Origin: Planctomycetota bacterium
Lineage (GTDB): Bacteria; Planctomycetota; Phycisphaerae; UBA1845
NCBI GenBank assembly: GCA_029558835.1
Contig: JAKQDH010000179.1
Coordinates: forward strand, 1 to 64,000
Direction: 5' to 3'
Length of the DNA: 64,000 nt
The notes below the pieces were generated by a model, which saw only the letters and a program-made list of their open reading frames with translations, was not told the DNA's origin and made no database searches. Within the stretch, counting starts at the first letter, position 1; each line of letters begins with the position of its first letter. A program made the translations under genes and the position numbers. This document shows, piece by piece, positions 44,896-54,000 of the stretch.

Positions 44896-46908
44896 ATGAA
44901 GTTGATCAGCGTAACAGTCACGAAGTTCCGCAACATCCTCGATTCTACCGACGTGCACATACAAGATGACGTGACCTGTCTCGTTGGCAAGAACGAGTCG
45001 GGGAAGACGGCATTTCTGCACGCCCTCTACCGCTTGAATCCGGCCCGCCCCATCGCCTCGTTCTCGGTTCCCGAGCAGTACCCGGCGTGGCTGGAGAAGC
45101 AGGACCGCTTGCGCGGCGAGGATTTGGAGAAGGTCACGCCGATACGGGCGGTTTTCGAGATCGAGAAGGACGACCGAGCCGCGATTGACGAGCGCTTCGG
45201 TAAGGGCGCATTGACGTCCGCTACTGTCACTCTCGCGCGAGAGTACAGCGGTAAGAGGCTATTCCAATTCGAGACGAACGAGAGGAAGGCGGTGGCGCAT
45301 GTCGTCGCCAGCGCGGAGATTCCAGGTTCGGTCGAGAGCAACGTCAAGAAGGTGGGTACGTTTGAGGCACTCAGCCAGCTCGTTGCGGAGCTGCAGGAGA
45401 CTGGGAAGGGAGTCGCGGGCGCAAAGGACAGCGGGGACGATGAGGAGGCTTCCGTGCGCCGGGCGGAGGCAGCACAAGCTGCTACATCGCTTGAGAACCA
45501 GATTGTCGCGATGCTGAAAGGAGCCAAAGACTTCCAAGAGGGCGTGATGAACGCCCTGAGTGAGCGCCTGCCGAGGTTCTTCTACTACGCCGAGTACAGC
45601 AGGCTCCCTGGCTGCGTGAAGATACGTGAGCTCTTGAAGGCCGACCCACGAAACCTGGATGAGGACCACCACACAGCCCTGGCGCTGCTTCGGTTAGCAG
45701 CAGCGGCCGACGACTACCTTCTGAATCCAGACTATGAACGACGTAAGCGCGAATTGGAGAACGTTGCGAATAGCCTCACTGCGGAGGTACTGAAGTACTG
45801 GACGCAGAACCCCGAGCTACGGGTGCTGATCGACATCAGCCAGGAGGTCCAGACCGGTCCGCAGAAGCCACCGACGCCTGTGCTTGACGAGCTCAAGGTA
45901 CGCATGTGGGACGAGCGCCACTGGCTCTCGCTGCCTTTTGACGAGAGGTCTACGGGCTTCCGCTGGTTCTTCTCGTTTCTTGCTGCCTTCTCGCAATACG
46001 AATACACGAACGACCCCATCATCATCCTCCTTGACGAACCAGCGCTTGGTCTCCACGCCCGGGCTCAACGCGATTTCCTTCGCTTCATCGACGAGCGCCT
46101 CGCGCCGAAACACCAGGTCGTTTACACTACGCACTCCGCTTTCATGATCCAGCCCGGAAAACTGGAGCGCGTACGAATCGTGGAAGACCGAGGGCGCGAG
46201 GAGGGCGCTCGAGTTTCGTCGGATGTCCTGAGCACCGACCCAGACACGGTCTTTCCACTCCAGGGTGCGCTTGGTTACGACATGGTGCAGCACCTGTTCA
46301 TCGCTCCGCATAACCTAGTGGTTGAGGGAACGTCGGATTACACTTACCTCTCGGTCTTGTCCGACTTCCTCAGGGAGAGAGGCAGAACGTGCCTCGACCC
46401 TCGCTGGTCGATCGTGCCTGTCGGCGGTGCAGACATGATCCCAACGTTCGTGGCTCTTCTCGGCGTTCACCTTGACGTGACTGTTCTGGTGGACGCCCAG
46501 AAGTCTGGGCACCAGCGTCTGTCGCAGCTTGCAGAAGGGGGCTACCTAGCCCAGAAGCGTATCGTGACGATAGGTGAAGTACTCGGGCGCAAGGCAGGCG
46601 ATATTGAAGACGTGTTCTGCAGTGCTGACTACCTGCTGCTTTACAACCGGGCGTTTGAGACGAACATCAAGACCGAGGAGTTGACGGGCACAGATCCGCT
46701 TGTGTCCCGGATTGCGCGACATCAGGGCCTCCAACGATTCGATCACGGGCGCCCGGCCGAGATACTTCTACGGCACCGCGATGAGCTTCTCCCCAGACTC
46801 CACGATGACACTCTGAGGCGGTTTGAGACGCTGTTCGAGCGCATTAACGCGACGCTCCCAGCGGCTTTGCAGGTTGACCACGAAGGAAAGAGAAAAGAAC
46901 GCCACTGA
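44896..46908 (+). CDS. OLD-family ATPase with TOPRIM-like domain
   Basis: A 670-residue protein. N-terminal AAA ATPase: Walker A GKNESGKTAFL (~33), a coiled-coil hinge region (~165-345), then signature/Walker B PIIILLDEPALGLHARAQ (~376) and H-loop VVYTTHSAFMI. The TOPRIM-like domain begins with NLVVEGTSDYTYLS (~473; catalytic Glu) and has VLVDAQKSG (~530), where the usual DxD is DAQ. OLD proteins are ATP-dependent nucleases; several defend against phages (e.g. with UvrD-like partners as in Gabija). No such helicase is adjacent. GC content and codon use look lower than in the flagellar genes, which suggests transfer. ATG at 44896 follows GAGGAGC. Confidence 0.8.
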   Translation: MKLISVTVTKFRNILDSTDVHIQDDVTCLVGKNESGKTAFLHALYRLNPARPIASFSVPEQYPAWLEKQDRLRGEDLEKVTPIRAVFEIEKDDRAAIDERFGKGALTSATVTLAREYSGKRLFQFETNERKAVAHVVASAEIPGSVESNVKKVGTFEALSQLVAELQETGKGVAGAKDSGDDEEASVRRAEAAQAATSLENQIVAMLKGAKDFQEGVMNALSERLPRFFYYAEYSRLPGCVKIRELLKADPRNLDEDHHTALALLRLAAAADDYLLNPDYERRKRELENVANSLTAEVLKYWTQNPELRVLIDISQEVQTGPQKPPTPVLDELKVRMWDERHWLSLPFDERSTGFRWFFSFLAAFSQYEYTNDPIIILLDEPALGLHARAQRDFLRFIDERLAPKHQVVYTTHSAFMIQPGKLERVRIVEDRGREEGARVSSDVLSTDPDTVFPLQGALGYDMVQHLFIAPHNLVVEGTSDYTYLSVLSDFLRERGRTCLDPRWSIVPVGGADMIPTFVALLGVHLDVTVLVDAQKSGHQRLSQLAEGGYLAQKRIVTIGEVLGRKAGDIEDVFCSADYLLLYNRAFETNIKTEELTGTDPLVSRIARHQGLQRFDHGRPAEILLRHRDELLPRLHDDTLRRFETLFERINATLPAALQVDHEGKRKERH

Positions 46909-47160
46909 CGATCGACAGGGCTCGCGCCGCGCCTCGCGGCTGGCTGGAAGACAGGACGAGCGACTGAGATCAGCCTTATCTGCTGCATGGTCGAACGCAG
47001 CGTCGGTGAACCAAGAGCAAAGCGGGCGTTGTACTCGTAGACGCGGGGGGCGCAGCCCTTGCCCCTCGCGACGGGGGAGGTGTCGCGCTCATCAGAGGGC
47101 AGGTGGGGCGTCAACGTGCGAACCGCGATGAAGGCGTGAAAGGAGCAGGTCGCCTTCCGC

Positions 47161-48300
47161 GTGAAGCTGAAGCCCGGACCCAGGAGCAGGACCGCCCTCG
47201 CCAAGGGCACATGCAATCGTGTCCCGCATCTCGGGACGCCCAGGGAGCTTGACGTGGTGGAGCGTGCCGACATTGGTGTCTTTCTGCAGCTTCTGTTGGA
47301 GGGCACGTTCGGCCTGCCCGAGATCGTGTGTCCGCGACTGGCGTTCCTTCTGGCCACTGGCAGTTGTGCCCTCTTCTGGGCAGGCGTAAAGGGTGTAGGC
47401 TTTCGCGATATATTGGGCGGGTTCAAGTTCACGCCGCTGCATACTCTGGCGCTCCTGGGCCTACTGGCGGCGCTCGGACTGCTGCGTTTCGGCGTTACGT
47501 TTGCCTTCTTTCTTGTTGCGTTCGTTCGGACTGCGGAAGGTCACTGTATTGGGGAGTACCTAAGGGCACGAGGAATGGGCCGGAGCCTCATCCTTGTGGT
47601 AGCCGTCATCTCCGTGAGCGTCGTACTTCTCATGGTCTTCGATGGGCCTTCGCCCTACCTTCAGGTTCCTTGCGCCATTCTGGGGATCATCTTGTCTGTG
47701 AAAGGTGTGTGCAACCGAACGAGTTTTTGGGCGCGCATTCTCCCTGAAGGTGGGCGGGCCGTCGCGGTGTCGGGCATCGTTGGGGTGTTGTTGGCCGCGC
47801 ACCTGTTCGTGCCCGGGAATCGAGGATTGAGCTTCGCGTACAGTGTTCTTGTCCCGTTCGGGGTCGCAATATCCATCGGGTGCTGGCCGATCGTCGAGTG
47901 CCTGCGCAACGACAGTAGTGCTGAGCGCGTCAAAGCTGTCAGCCTACCTTCCCTTGCCCTGAGTAGTTTCTTGTTCGCGCCGTTGCTGGGCGCGACAGCC
48001 GGCATGGCTATGCTGTATGGCGTGCATGTTGCGGACAAGCCGTCTATGGCGGACTACGAAGGCCCAGGTAAACTCGAGTACTGGATCAGGGCGGGAAGGG
48101 GACAGGAGTACCTCGAATGGGCCCAGATGGACTTTGCGCAGCGTTCGGAAGCGTACGAGCGGCGGCAGCTAAGCGACATATTCCCGCCCGAACTGCTGCC
48201 CCTCGTTGTTGGAGGTCAAGCGGGCGGTTACTTTGTGATCGGGTCGGCAGTGTTCGGCGCTGCGGTTTGGCTGCGGCGCAATGCAGCGGGTTCTGACTGA
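47161..48300 (+). CDS. Polytopic membrane protein of unknown function
   Basis: A protein of up to 379 residues with about eight hydrophobic segments, e.g. LAFLLATGSCALFWAGV, LALLGLLAALGLLRFGVTFA, SLILVVAVISVSVVLLMVF and FVIGSAVFGAAVWL near the C-terminus; a charged segment (~305-350, LEYWIRAGRGQEYLEWAQMD) precedes the last helix. No family recognised. Start uncertain: GTG at 47161 gives a basic N-tail; a later GTG at 47254 is also possible. It lies 252 nt after the OLD-family gene on the same strand and shares its lower GC. Whether the two work together is open. Confidence 0.55.
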   Translation: MKLKPGPRSRTALAKGTCNRVPHLGTPRELDVVERADIGVFLQLLLEGTFGLPEIVCPRLAFLLATGSCALFWAGVKGVGFRDILGGFKFTPLHTLALLGLLAALGLLRFGVTFAFFLVAFVRTAEGHCIGEYLRARGMGRSLILVVAVISVSVVLLMVFDGPSPYLQVPCAILGIILSVKGVCNRTSFWARILPEGGRAVAVSGIVGVLLAAHLFVPGNRGLSFAYSVLVPFGVAISIGCWPIVECLRNDSSAERVKAVSLPSLALSSFLFAPLLGATAGMAMLYGVHVADKPSMADYEGPGKLEYWIRAGRGQEYLEWAQMDFAQRSEAYERRQLSDIFPPELLPLVVGGQAGGYFVIGSAVFGAAVWLRRNAAGSD

Positions 48301-48326
48301 CCGAGATCAGCGACGTCCGCTCCGAC

Positions 48327-48430
48327 CGTCCAGGCCCTCGCTGCCGCTCGGGCTCGGAGTGGCTGCAACTCTGCGGCCCTGGCAAGGCCGAAGTCGGTAG
48401 CCCAGGGTGGTAACCCTGGGGTACTGCATG
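48327..48430. repeat. Repeat family C, first module only
   Basis: CCCTCGCTGCCGCTCGGGCT-like lead, CGGCCCTGGCAAGGCCG and AGCCCAGGGTGGTAACCCTG. The remaining modules of family C are absent. It ends 33 nt before the promoter of the rbfA-like/rtcB operon. Confidence 0.65.
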
Positions 48431-48462
48431 TCGAGGTCGACCGCCTGCAACCTTCGTAGGGC

Positions 48463-48490
48463 TTGACTTTCCCCGTTCCTGTGGCATAAT
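48463..48490 (+). promoter_or_regulatory. Strong sigma-70 promoter of the rbfA-like/rtcB operon
   Basis: TTGACT (48463-48468), 16 nt, CATAAT (48485-48490): 5/6 matches in each box. Transcription should start near 48497, giving a ~217-nt leader before the first main gene. Confidence 0.7.
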
Positions 48491-48525
48491 CGAAGTCAGT
48501 GTTGCATTGTTCGCTCGTTTTGCAG

Positions 48526-48599
48526 AAAGGAGGTGCCGCGTGTGTTGTCTTGCGTCGATGCTTCGAGCGGAGCCTTTCTGCGCTCTCGGCCGCGGCTGA
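48526..48599 (+). other. Leader with strong Shine-Dalgarno and a 19-codon open frame
   Basis: AAAGGAGGT (48526-48534), complementary to the 16S 3' end, precedes a GTG at 48540 that opens 19 codons (VCCLASMLRAEPFCALGRG) ending TGA at 48597-48599. A GTG at 48542 opens a second frame of 22 codons. The frame is Cys-rich (three Cys). It may be a leader peptide or just a ribosome-binding decoy. It is too short to be judged by composition. Confidence 0.4.
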
Positions 48600-48613
48600 T
48601 CCCTTCCTGATCG

Positions 48614-48702
48614 CCGGCTGAACGCAGCCGGGCTCTCCCTATTCGGTGGTTGGCTGATTCGAACGGACAAACACGGGTGATGCTGCGCGCATCGCCCGCA
48701 GC
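48614..48702 (+). promoter_or_regulatory. Two leader hairpins before the rbfA-like gene
   Basis: Hairpin 1: CCGGCTG-AACG-CAGCCGG at 48614-48631. Hairpin 2: GCTGCG-C-GC, loop ATC, GC-C-CGCAGC at 48682-48702, which ends directly at the ribosome-binding site AAGGAG (48703-48708). The arrangement resembles a translational attenuator. Inferred from symmetry only. Confidence 0.4.
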
Positions 48703-48713
48703 AAGGAGTGTAT

Positions 48714-49130
48714 ATGCCTTCGCGCAAGCGAAAGAGGAATGTCCTGCGCGCACCGTGCGCGCATCTGCATGCTGATGACGGCGTCGACCCGCGTGAGGAC
48801 AAGCGACGCGACGCCGAGCTTGAAAGAAGACCGGACCGAAAGCTGTTGCAGCTTTGCAAGCAAGTAGCGCAGGCCCTGCAACTGGCCTTCGGAGAGCTGC
48901 CGCAGGCTGATGCCCTGTTCGGCGCGTCGGTGCGTGAGGTCGCACCGGCGCCGAGTGCGGAACGCCTGCGCGCGGTGGTCGTCACGCCCGATCCCGCCCG
49001 CCGGGCGCAGATCGCGGCCATCCTGCAACGACACAGCGGCCGCCTCCGGGCAGAGGTGGCCTCGGCGATCACTCGTCACCGCGCCCCGGAACTTACGTTC
49101 GAGGTGGTGATGGAAGGAGGCGATTCATGA
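48714..49130 (+). CDS. RbfA-like KH-domain protein encoded with RtcB
   Basis: A 138-residue protein with a basic, Cys-containing N-terminus (~1-45, SRKRKRNVLRAPCAHLH) and a C-terminal region that resembles the KH-type fold of ribosome-binding factor A: KLLQLCKQVAQALQLAFGEL, LRAVVVTPDPARRAQIAAIL and the closing GRLRAEVASAITRHRAPELT, close to the LR.EL..R...R..PEL.F ending of RbfA. RbfA binds the immature 30S near the 16S 3' end and neck. The N-terminal extension is unlike normal RbfA, so this is probably a paralogue, not the cell's main RbfA. ATG at 48714 follows AAGGAG. Its TGA overlaps the rtcB ATG. Confidence 0.65.
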   Translation: MPSRKRKRNVLRAPCAHLHADDGVDPREDKRRDAELERRPDRKLLQLCKQVAQALQLAFGELPQADALFGASVREVAPAPSAERLRAVVVTPDPARRAQIAAILQRHSGRLRAEVASAITRHRAPELTFEVVMEGGDS

Positions 49131-50263
49131 CCGAAGGGACGGTGCTGAAACTGTGGGTGACTGAGCCACCCGAGCCGGCCGTACGGCAGACACTGGAGCG
49201 ACTCGGGCGTGCGCCGGACGTGGTGCGCGTCGCGGTGATGCCCGACGTACACCTGGCCGCCGGTGTCAGCAATGGCGTGGCCGTCGCGACGGAGCGGCTC
49301 ATCTACCCGCTGGCCGTCGGCGGTGACATTGGGTGTGGGTTCGCTGCCGTTGCGTTTCATGGCTCGGCCGCTCCATTGACGCGGCGCTCGGCGGCTGAGG
49401 CCATGTTGCAGGCTCTGCCCGCCGCGGTGCCTGTGATGCGTCACCGGCGCCGTGACGGTCTGCCGGAGCTGCGGGAAGAGCTCGCTCCCGAGCGGCTCAG
49501 CTCGTCCGCGCTGGCTGCCCGGGCGACCGGCGACGGCCGGTTGGAGTTGGGCACCCTCGGCCGGGGCAACCACTTCCTGGAGTTCCAGGAGGACGACGAG
49601 GGATGCCTGTGGTTGATGGCGCACAGCGGCTCGCGCGCCATGGGGCAGCACATCGCCGCCTTCCATGGTCGGCGTGCCAATGCGGCCGGTGGTGGCCTGG
49701 CTTGGCTGCCGGCGGACGACGACACGGGTCAAGCCTACCTCCGCGATGTGGCGTGGGCACGTGCCTATGCGGCGGAGAGTCGGCTACGCATGCTCAAGGC
49801 GGCGGCCGACGTGGTTGCGGAGTTGGTCGGCAGCGAGCCCGAGTGGACAACGTTGCTGAACACCGACCACAATCACGTTCAGGCGGAGCAGCACAGCGGG
49901 CGGATGCTGTGGGTTCACCGCAAGGGAGCCAACGTGGCCGCGCCGGGCACGGCGAACGTCATCCCCGGCTCGATGGGCACGCACACCTATCACGTGGAAG
50001 GGCGCGGTGAGGCCGACGCGCTGGCGTCCAGCTCGCACGGAGCCGGTCGGCGTCTGAGTCGCAGCGCGGCGCGGGCGCAGATTCGCCGCCAGGACCTCGC
50101 TCGGCAGCTTGCCCACGTCTGGATCGACCCGAAAACCGCGGCCCGGCTCGTTGAGGAAGCGCCGGCCGCGTACCGGGACGTGGACGCCGTCATGCGCGCC
50201 CAGCGGGACCTCGTGTGCATCGTGCGCTGCGTGCGCCCGGTGCTCTGTTACAAGGGTGTCTGA
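49127..50263 (+). CDS. rtcB: RNA-splicing ligase RtcB
   Basis: A 378-residue RNA ligase that joins 2',3'-cyclic phosphate and 5'-OH ends using GTP and Mn2+. Motifs: AVGGDIGCGF (metal-binding Asp and Cys, ~65-74), LGRGNHFLEFQ, AHSGSRAMGQ, LNTDHNHVQAEQ, the VIPGSMGTHTYHVEG loop, SSHGAGRRLSR with the guanylylated His, and the C-terminal CYKG with the conserved Lys. All catalytic residues seem present. It is short, like E. coli RtcB (408). Translation is coupled to the RbfA-like gene by the ATGA overlap. No RtcA, RtcR or archease is adjacent. Confidence 0.93.
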   Translation: MTEGTVLKLWVTEPPEPAVRQTLERLGRAPDVVRVAVMPDVHLAAGVSNGVAVATERLIYPLAVGGDIGCGFAAVAFHGSAAPLTRRSAAEAMLQALPAAVPVMRHRRRDGLPELREELAPERLSSSALAARATGDGRLELGTLGRGNHFLEFQEDDEGCLWLMAHSGSRAMGQHIAAFHGRRANAAGGGLAWLPADDDTGQAYLRDVAWARAYAAESRLRMLKAAADVVAELVGSEPEWTTLLNTDHNHVQAEQHSGRMLWVHRKGANVAAPGTANVIPGSMGTHTYHVEGRGEADALASSSHGAGRRLSRSAARAQIRRQDLARQLAHVWIDPKTAARLVEEAPAAYRDVDAVMRAQRDLVCIVRCVRPVLCYKGV

Positions 50264-50286
50264 AAACCACCGCGCAGGTGTCCGGG

Positions 50287-50313
50287 CCGGCTGCGCGGCC
50301 TTCGCGCAGCCGG
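50287..50313 (+). terminator. Hairpin after rtcB
   Basis: A perfect 11-bp stem, CCGGCTGCGCG/CGCGCAGCCGG with a 5-nt loop, 24 nt after the stop. It lacks a T-run. A diverged version follows the detached rtcB copy at 55650-55680. Confidence 0.55.
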
Positions 50314-50496
50314 CCGGATTCACTTCCGGGAAGCACAAACGCGACGGATTGCCACCGGCGACGGCGTGGACAGCGGCTCTGGAATCACCGAGATGGGCGA
50401 TGTCTGCCAGACGCCTCTTGCCCGCTCGCTTCCGCTCGGGCTCGGATGGTGCTGGCCTCTCCTTCATTCGCTCTTCGCCATTCCCCATTTCCCCCT

Positions 50497-50835
50497 GCCC
50501 GCTCGCTTCCGCTCGGGCTCGGAGTGGCTGAACTCTACGGCCCTGGAAGGGCCGACGTTCGTTGCCAGGGGTTTGTAACCCCTGGTGGCGCGTCGCCCAC
50601 TCTCCCCATCTCTGTATTAGCTCTGGAGGGGAGGTGCATGGCGCGCCATTGTATATTACGATCTTCCGCCCCGGCGGGGCCTGATGGACTCATCACACAG
50701 GGCATGCTCCGAGGGCCTCCGCCCTGGGCTGACGACTTGCACTTCCACCGGGGCGGCGAGGGGGTTGTTGGTCTTGTGATCCCCGGTGCTGACGCGCCGG
50801 GCTACCGGTTTGCACCCCTTTCGGGGGTGAAACAG
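50497..50835. repeat. Modular repeat family C, copy 3
   Basis: Order: CCCGCTCGCTTCCGCTCGGG, CCCTGGAAGGGCC, GCCAGGGGTTTGTAACCCCT, CGCCCCGGCGGGGCCTGATG, GCCTCCGCCCTGGGCTGACG, GCACCCCTTTCGGGGGTG. The order and spacing match copies at 44037 and 55904. Long plus-strand frames through this region are read-through of the repeat. A second CCGCTCGCTTCCGCTCGGG lies at 50427-50445. Confidence 0.8.
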
Positions 50836-51018
50836 GTCGGTCGTTGTCGGTGTTCCCGTGGCTCACTGCGTCCGGCTGGTTGTTGTAGCCTCTTTGGGGT
50901 GGAGCGAACCGCTTGTCATCGGCGTGTCCGCGGATCGCACGCCTGCTCGAGCGCGCCTCAGTGCACGCCGGGTGGACGGCAAGACGGGGAACCAATAATC
51001 GTTTCGTTTCTCGTTCCG
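50836..51018. other. Gap between repeat C and the lipoprotein stop
   Basis: Nothing recognised; no T-rich terminator for the convergent minus-strand gene. Confidence 0.3.
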
Positions 51019-54000
51019 TCAGTCGTGGCAGTCCTGTGGGCAGTCGGCGGGAGTTTCCGGATCCTGGCAGTACCCGTTGCCGCACACGACCGTCGCGGGG
51101 TCAGCACAGCGTCCGTCGACGCAGTCGATGCCCTGCGGGCAACTAACCTCCCGGTCCTTGCGCACACCGCCTTCGCAGTAATACTCCCGGAGGATCTTGC
51201 TGGTTGCACACACGTCCACAAGCGTATCGCCATACTGCGTCTGCCCGACGACGAAGACGTCCAGGTCGAGCGCGTAGGCGTCCGAGTCCGTGCACGCTAA
51301 CGCAATGGCCATGCAGTTCGCGTCGCAGGTTACGCCATCAGGCGGGTCACACTCTTCACCCGGTGTGACGATCCCGTCACCACAGACCCAGGTCCGCGTG
51401 ACCGTGATCCTGGCAAAGCCGATGGCACGACTGCCTTCCGCGTCGCGCACGGTCGCCATTATGACGTACTCGCCCTCCGGCGCGCTGCCCAGCAGTTCGA
51501 GCTGAGCACTGCCTGAGTTTCCCCCGGAGACCTGCAGAACAAAGGGAGCCCCTGTATCCGTCTCCGGATACGACGTCACCGTCCACTCGAACAGGCCGTA
51601 GGGGAAGGCACCACCGGCAGCAGAGGCCAGTAGCAGAACCGTCTCGCCAGGATTCACCTCCGGCGTGTCCGTCGTTACGGTGATCCAAAACGCGGACACA
51701 CCTGCCTGGGAGAGATCTGGTGGCGTCGTCAGCCACGGTTCGTACACCAACTTCGGCTTGACTCCGTCGCGTACCGGTGCGATGACGAGGTCCTCCGTCC
51801 GCGGCGGCGCCTGCCCCCACCAGCACTCGCTGGCATCGACATCCACGTACGCCCGGAGGCCATCACCCACATTCTGAACGTACAACGCCTCGGATCCGTT
51901 GCCGTGTATGCTGCACTGGGCGATTCTGACGTCCGCATAGGAACCATTCCAGTTCGACTCAGAGACGGAGACCGACACCCCCTGCAACCCGTTTCCGGCG
52001 ATCTCCGTCCTTTCCATGAGTACATCAAGGTCCAGTCTGAGGTCGTACGCGTCCAGCCAGGGGTTGCGTGTGTAGAGTGCCACACCGCCGCCGGCATTGT
52101 CCAGGACCCGACTGTCCCTGATGGTCCACGTATGTCCGCCCCCGTAGGTGTACTGAACTATCTGGATTCCAGTACCTCCATTACCGGCGATCGTGCACTC
52201 AGCCAGTTCGTAGTGCGTGTACAGAGAACAGACCGTGTGTGCCTTGCCCGACAACTGGACACCATTCCCGCCGCACCCTGTGATGCTGACGCGCTCCAGC
52301 CTGACCGTACTGCTCGCCAGGTTCCGTTCGTATGGCCTCGTCACTCCGAACATGGAACAATTGCTGATCTTGGAATCTGCAATGATGATGGTACTCGGTT
52401 CGATCGTTTTGCACCAGTTGTCGGCCGGTATACCGAGGTAGTCCAGCAGCTCCAGCGCGTTCTGAGCGTACGTGAGCTCACAGAAGGACAGAATGCTCCC
52501 GGGGTGCAAACGGACGGAAGACCAGAAGCCCGGCGTTGGCTCCGCCGCCGTGAAGGTGATCACGCTATCGGTAGTTCCCTCAGCAACCAGACGCCCCGCA
52601 ATGGCGTAGGGACCATCGAAGATGATGGTGACACCCGGCTCGATCCAGAGCGTCTGGTCCCACGCGACCTCGACGTCGCTGACGACATGGTACGTGCCGC
52701 CGCTGGGCAAACAGGCGGCAGTGTCGATTTGCGCCGGCAGATTCCCAGGGGCGATGTCCGTACAACTGACGTAACACTGGTGACCTTCACATACCTGTCC
52801 GTCAGGGCAGTGGTCGGAGCTGACACACTCGACACACTCACCGGATGTACTGTCGCACACGCCTTCGGGACAGTCCGCATCGACCGTACAGCCTGTGGGG
52901 GCCGCCGGATCGTTAACAACAGTGACCGTCACGGTGGCAGTCGCGGTGGTCCCATTGGAATCTCGGGCGGTCACGGCGTAGACATAGGCGCCGGGCACGG
53001 CATCCGTCGAGAAGACCACCCAGATAGTCTGGAGATCGTCGACGTGCCTTGTCGTACCGTCGGGCATGGTGACCGCCCAGCTATACGCAGCGGTTCCGAC
53101 TGCGTTGACGGCCGTCGCGCTCAACAGAACCCGTTCTTCGGTCGGGTTGGTGAGCAGTGTTTCGCTGGCTGCGGCAGTCACCGTAAGGGGACCGGTATGG
53201 CCCTCAGTGCCGAGTTGCTGTACGAGCTCGGCGGTATCAGCGCGTATGGTAGGGCCGTAGAAACGCAGGTATGACGCGCGCAGGTCGTGGATCTCTGGAA
53301 AGAGGAGGTTGCCGGAGAGGCCGGGGACCACTTGGGGATGGTGCCCCCACAGGTACTCCTGGGCCGGCTGCGAGTCGTCAAACAGAGATACGATGTCCTC
53401 GTCGAGGTTCCAGAGCTGCAAGGCGGCCCACAGAATGGTGTCATTCAATGCGTCGAGCACGCTGGCGTCTGCTGACTGACGGATGTTGAATTTCCGGACG
53501 CGAATGCCCCGCTCAATGGCCTGTCGGTAGTCCGCAGGACACCCGATGGCCGCCACGCCGACCGACTTGAGCAGCGTCTCCTGGGCGGTTGAGTAGTCCG
53601 GAGCCCAGGACGTGTAGTTGGCCCACAGGAGGTTCAGAGCCTGGACAATCTTGAAGTTGCCCTGCGAGTGGCCGATAAGCAACACGCCATATCCTTCGTT
53701 GAGGTGTTGCGCGATCCGGACGGCCAGCGTTCCTATGTCGCCCCCCCGCTCGGCCGCGAAGGTCGGGTTGCCAAACCACTCGAGCACCTTCTCGAACATG
53801 GCCTCCGGGGCGTCGGTTCCGATTCCGACAAACAACGCGCACGTGGCGCCCAGCGGCGGATTCGCCGTAAAGAAGAACGGGCATATCCTCTGGCCCCAGA
53901 AGGACCTCTGCTCGTTCTCAAAACTCGTGTTGTAGTGGAGGCCAACCCCGGTCAGGCGGTCGATGCGAGAGCCCGAGGGGCCGTGCCTCAGCAGGGTGTC

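Noticed and set aside
50215-51300. 361-codon plus-strand frame after rtcB
   Set aside because: It reads through the hairpin and family C repeat, then opposite the lipoprotein gene; no domain or ribosome-binding site.
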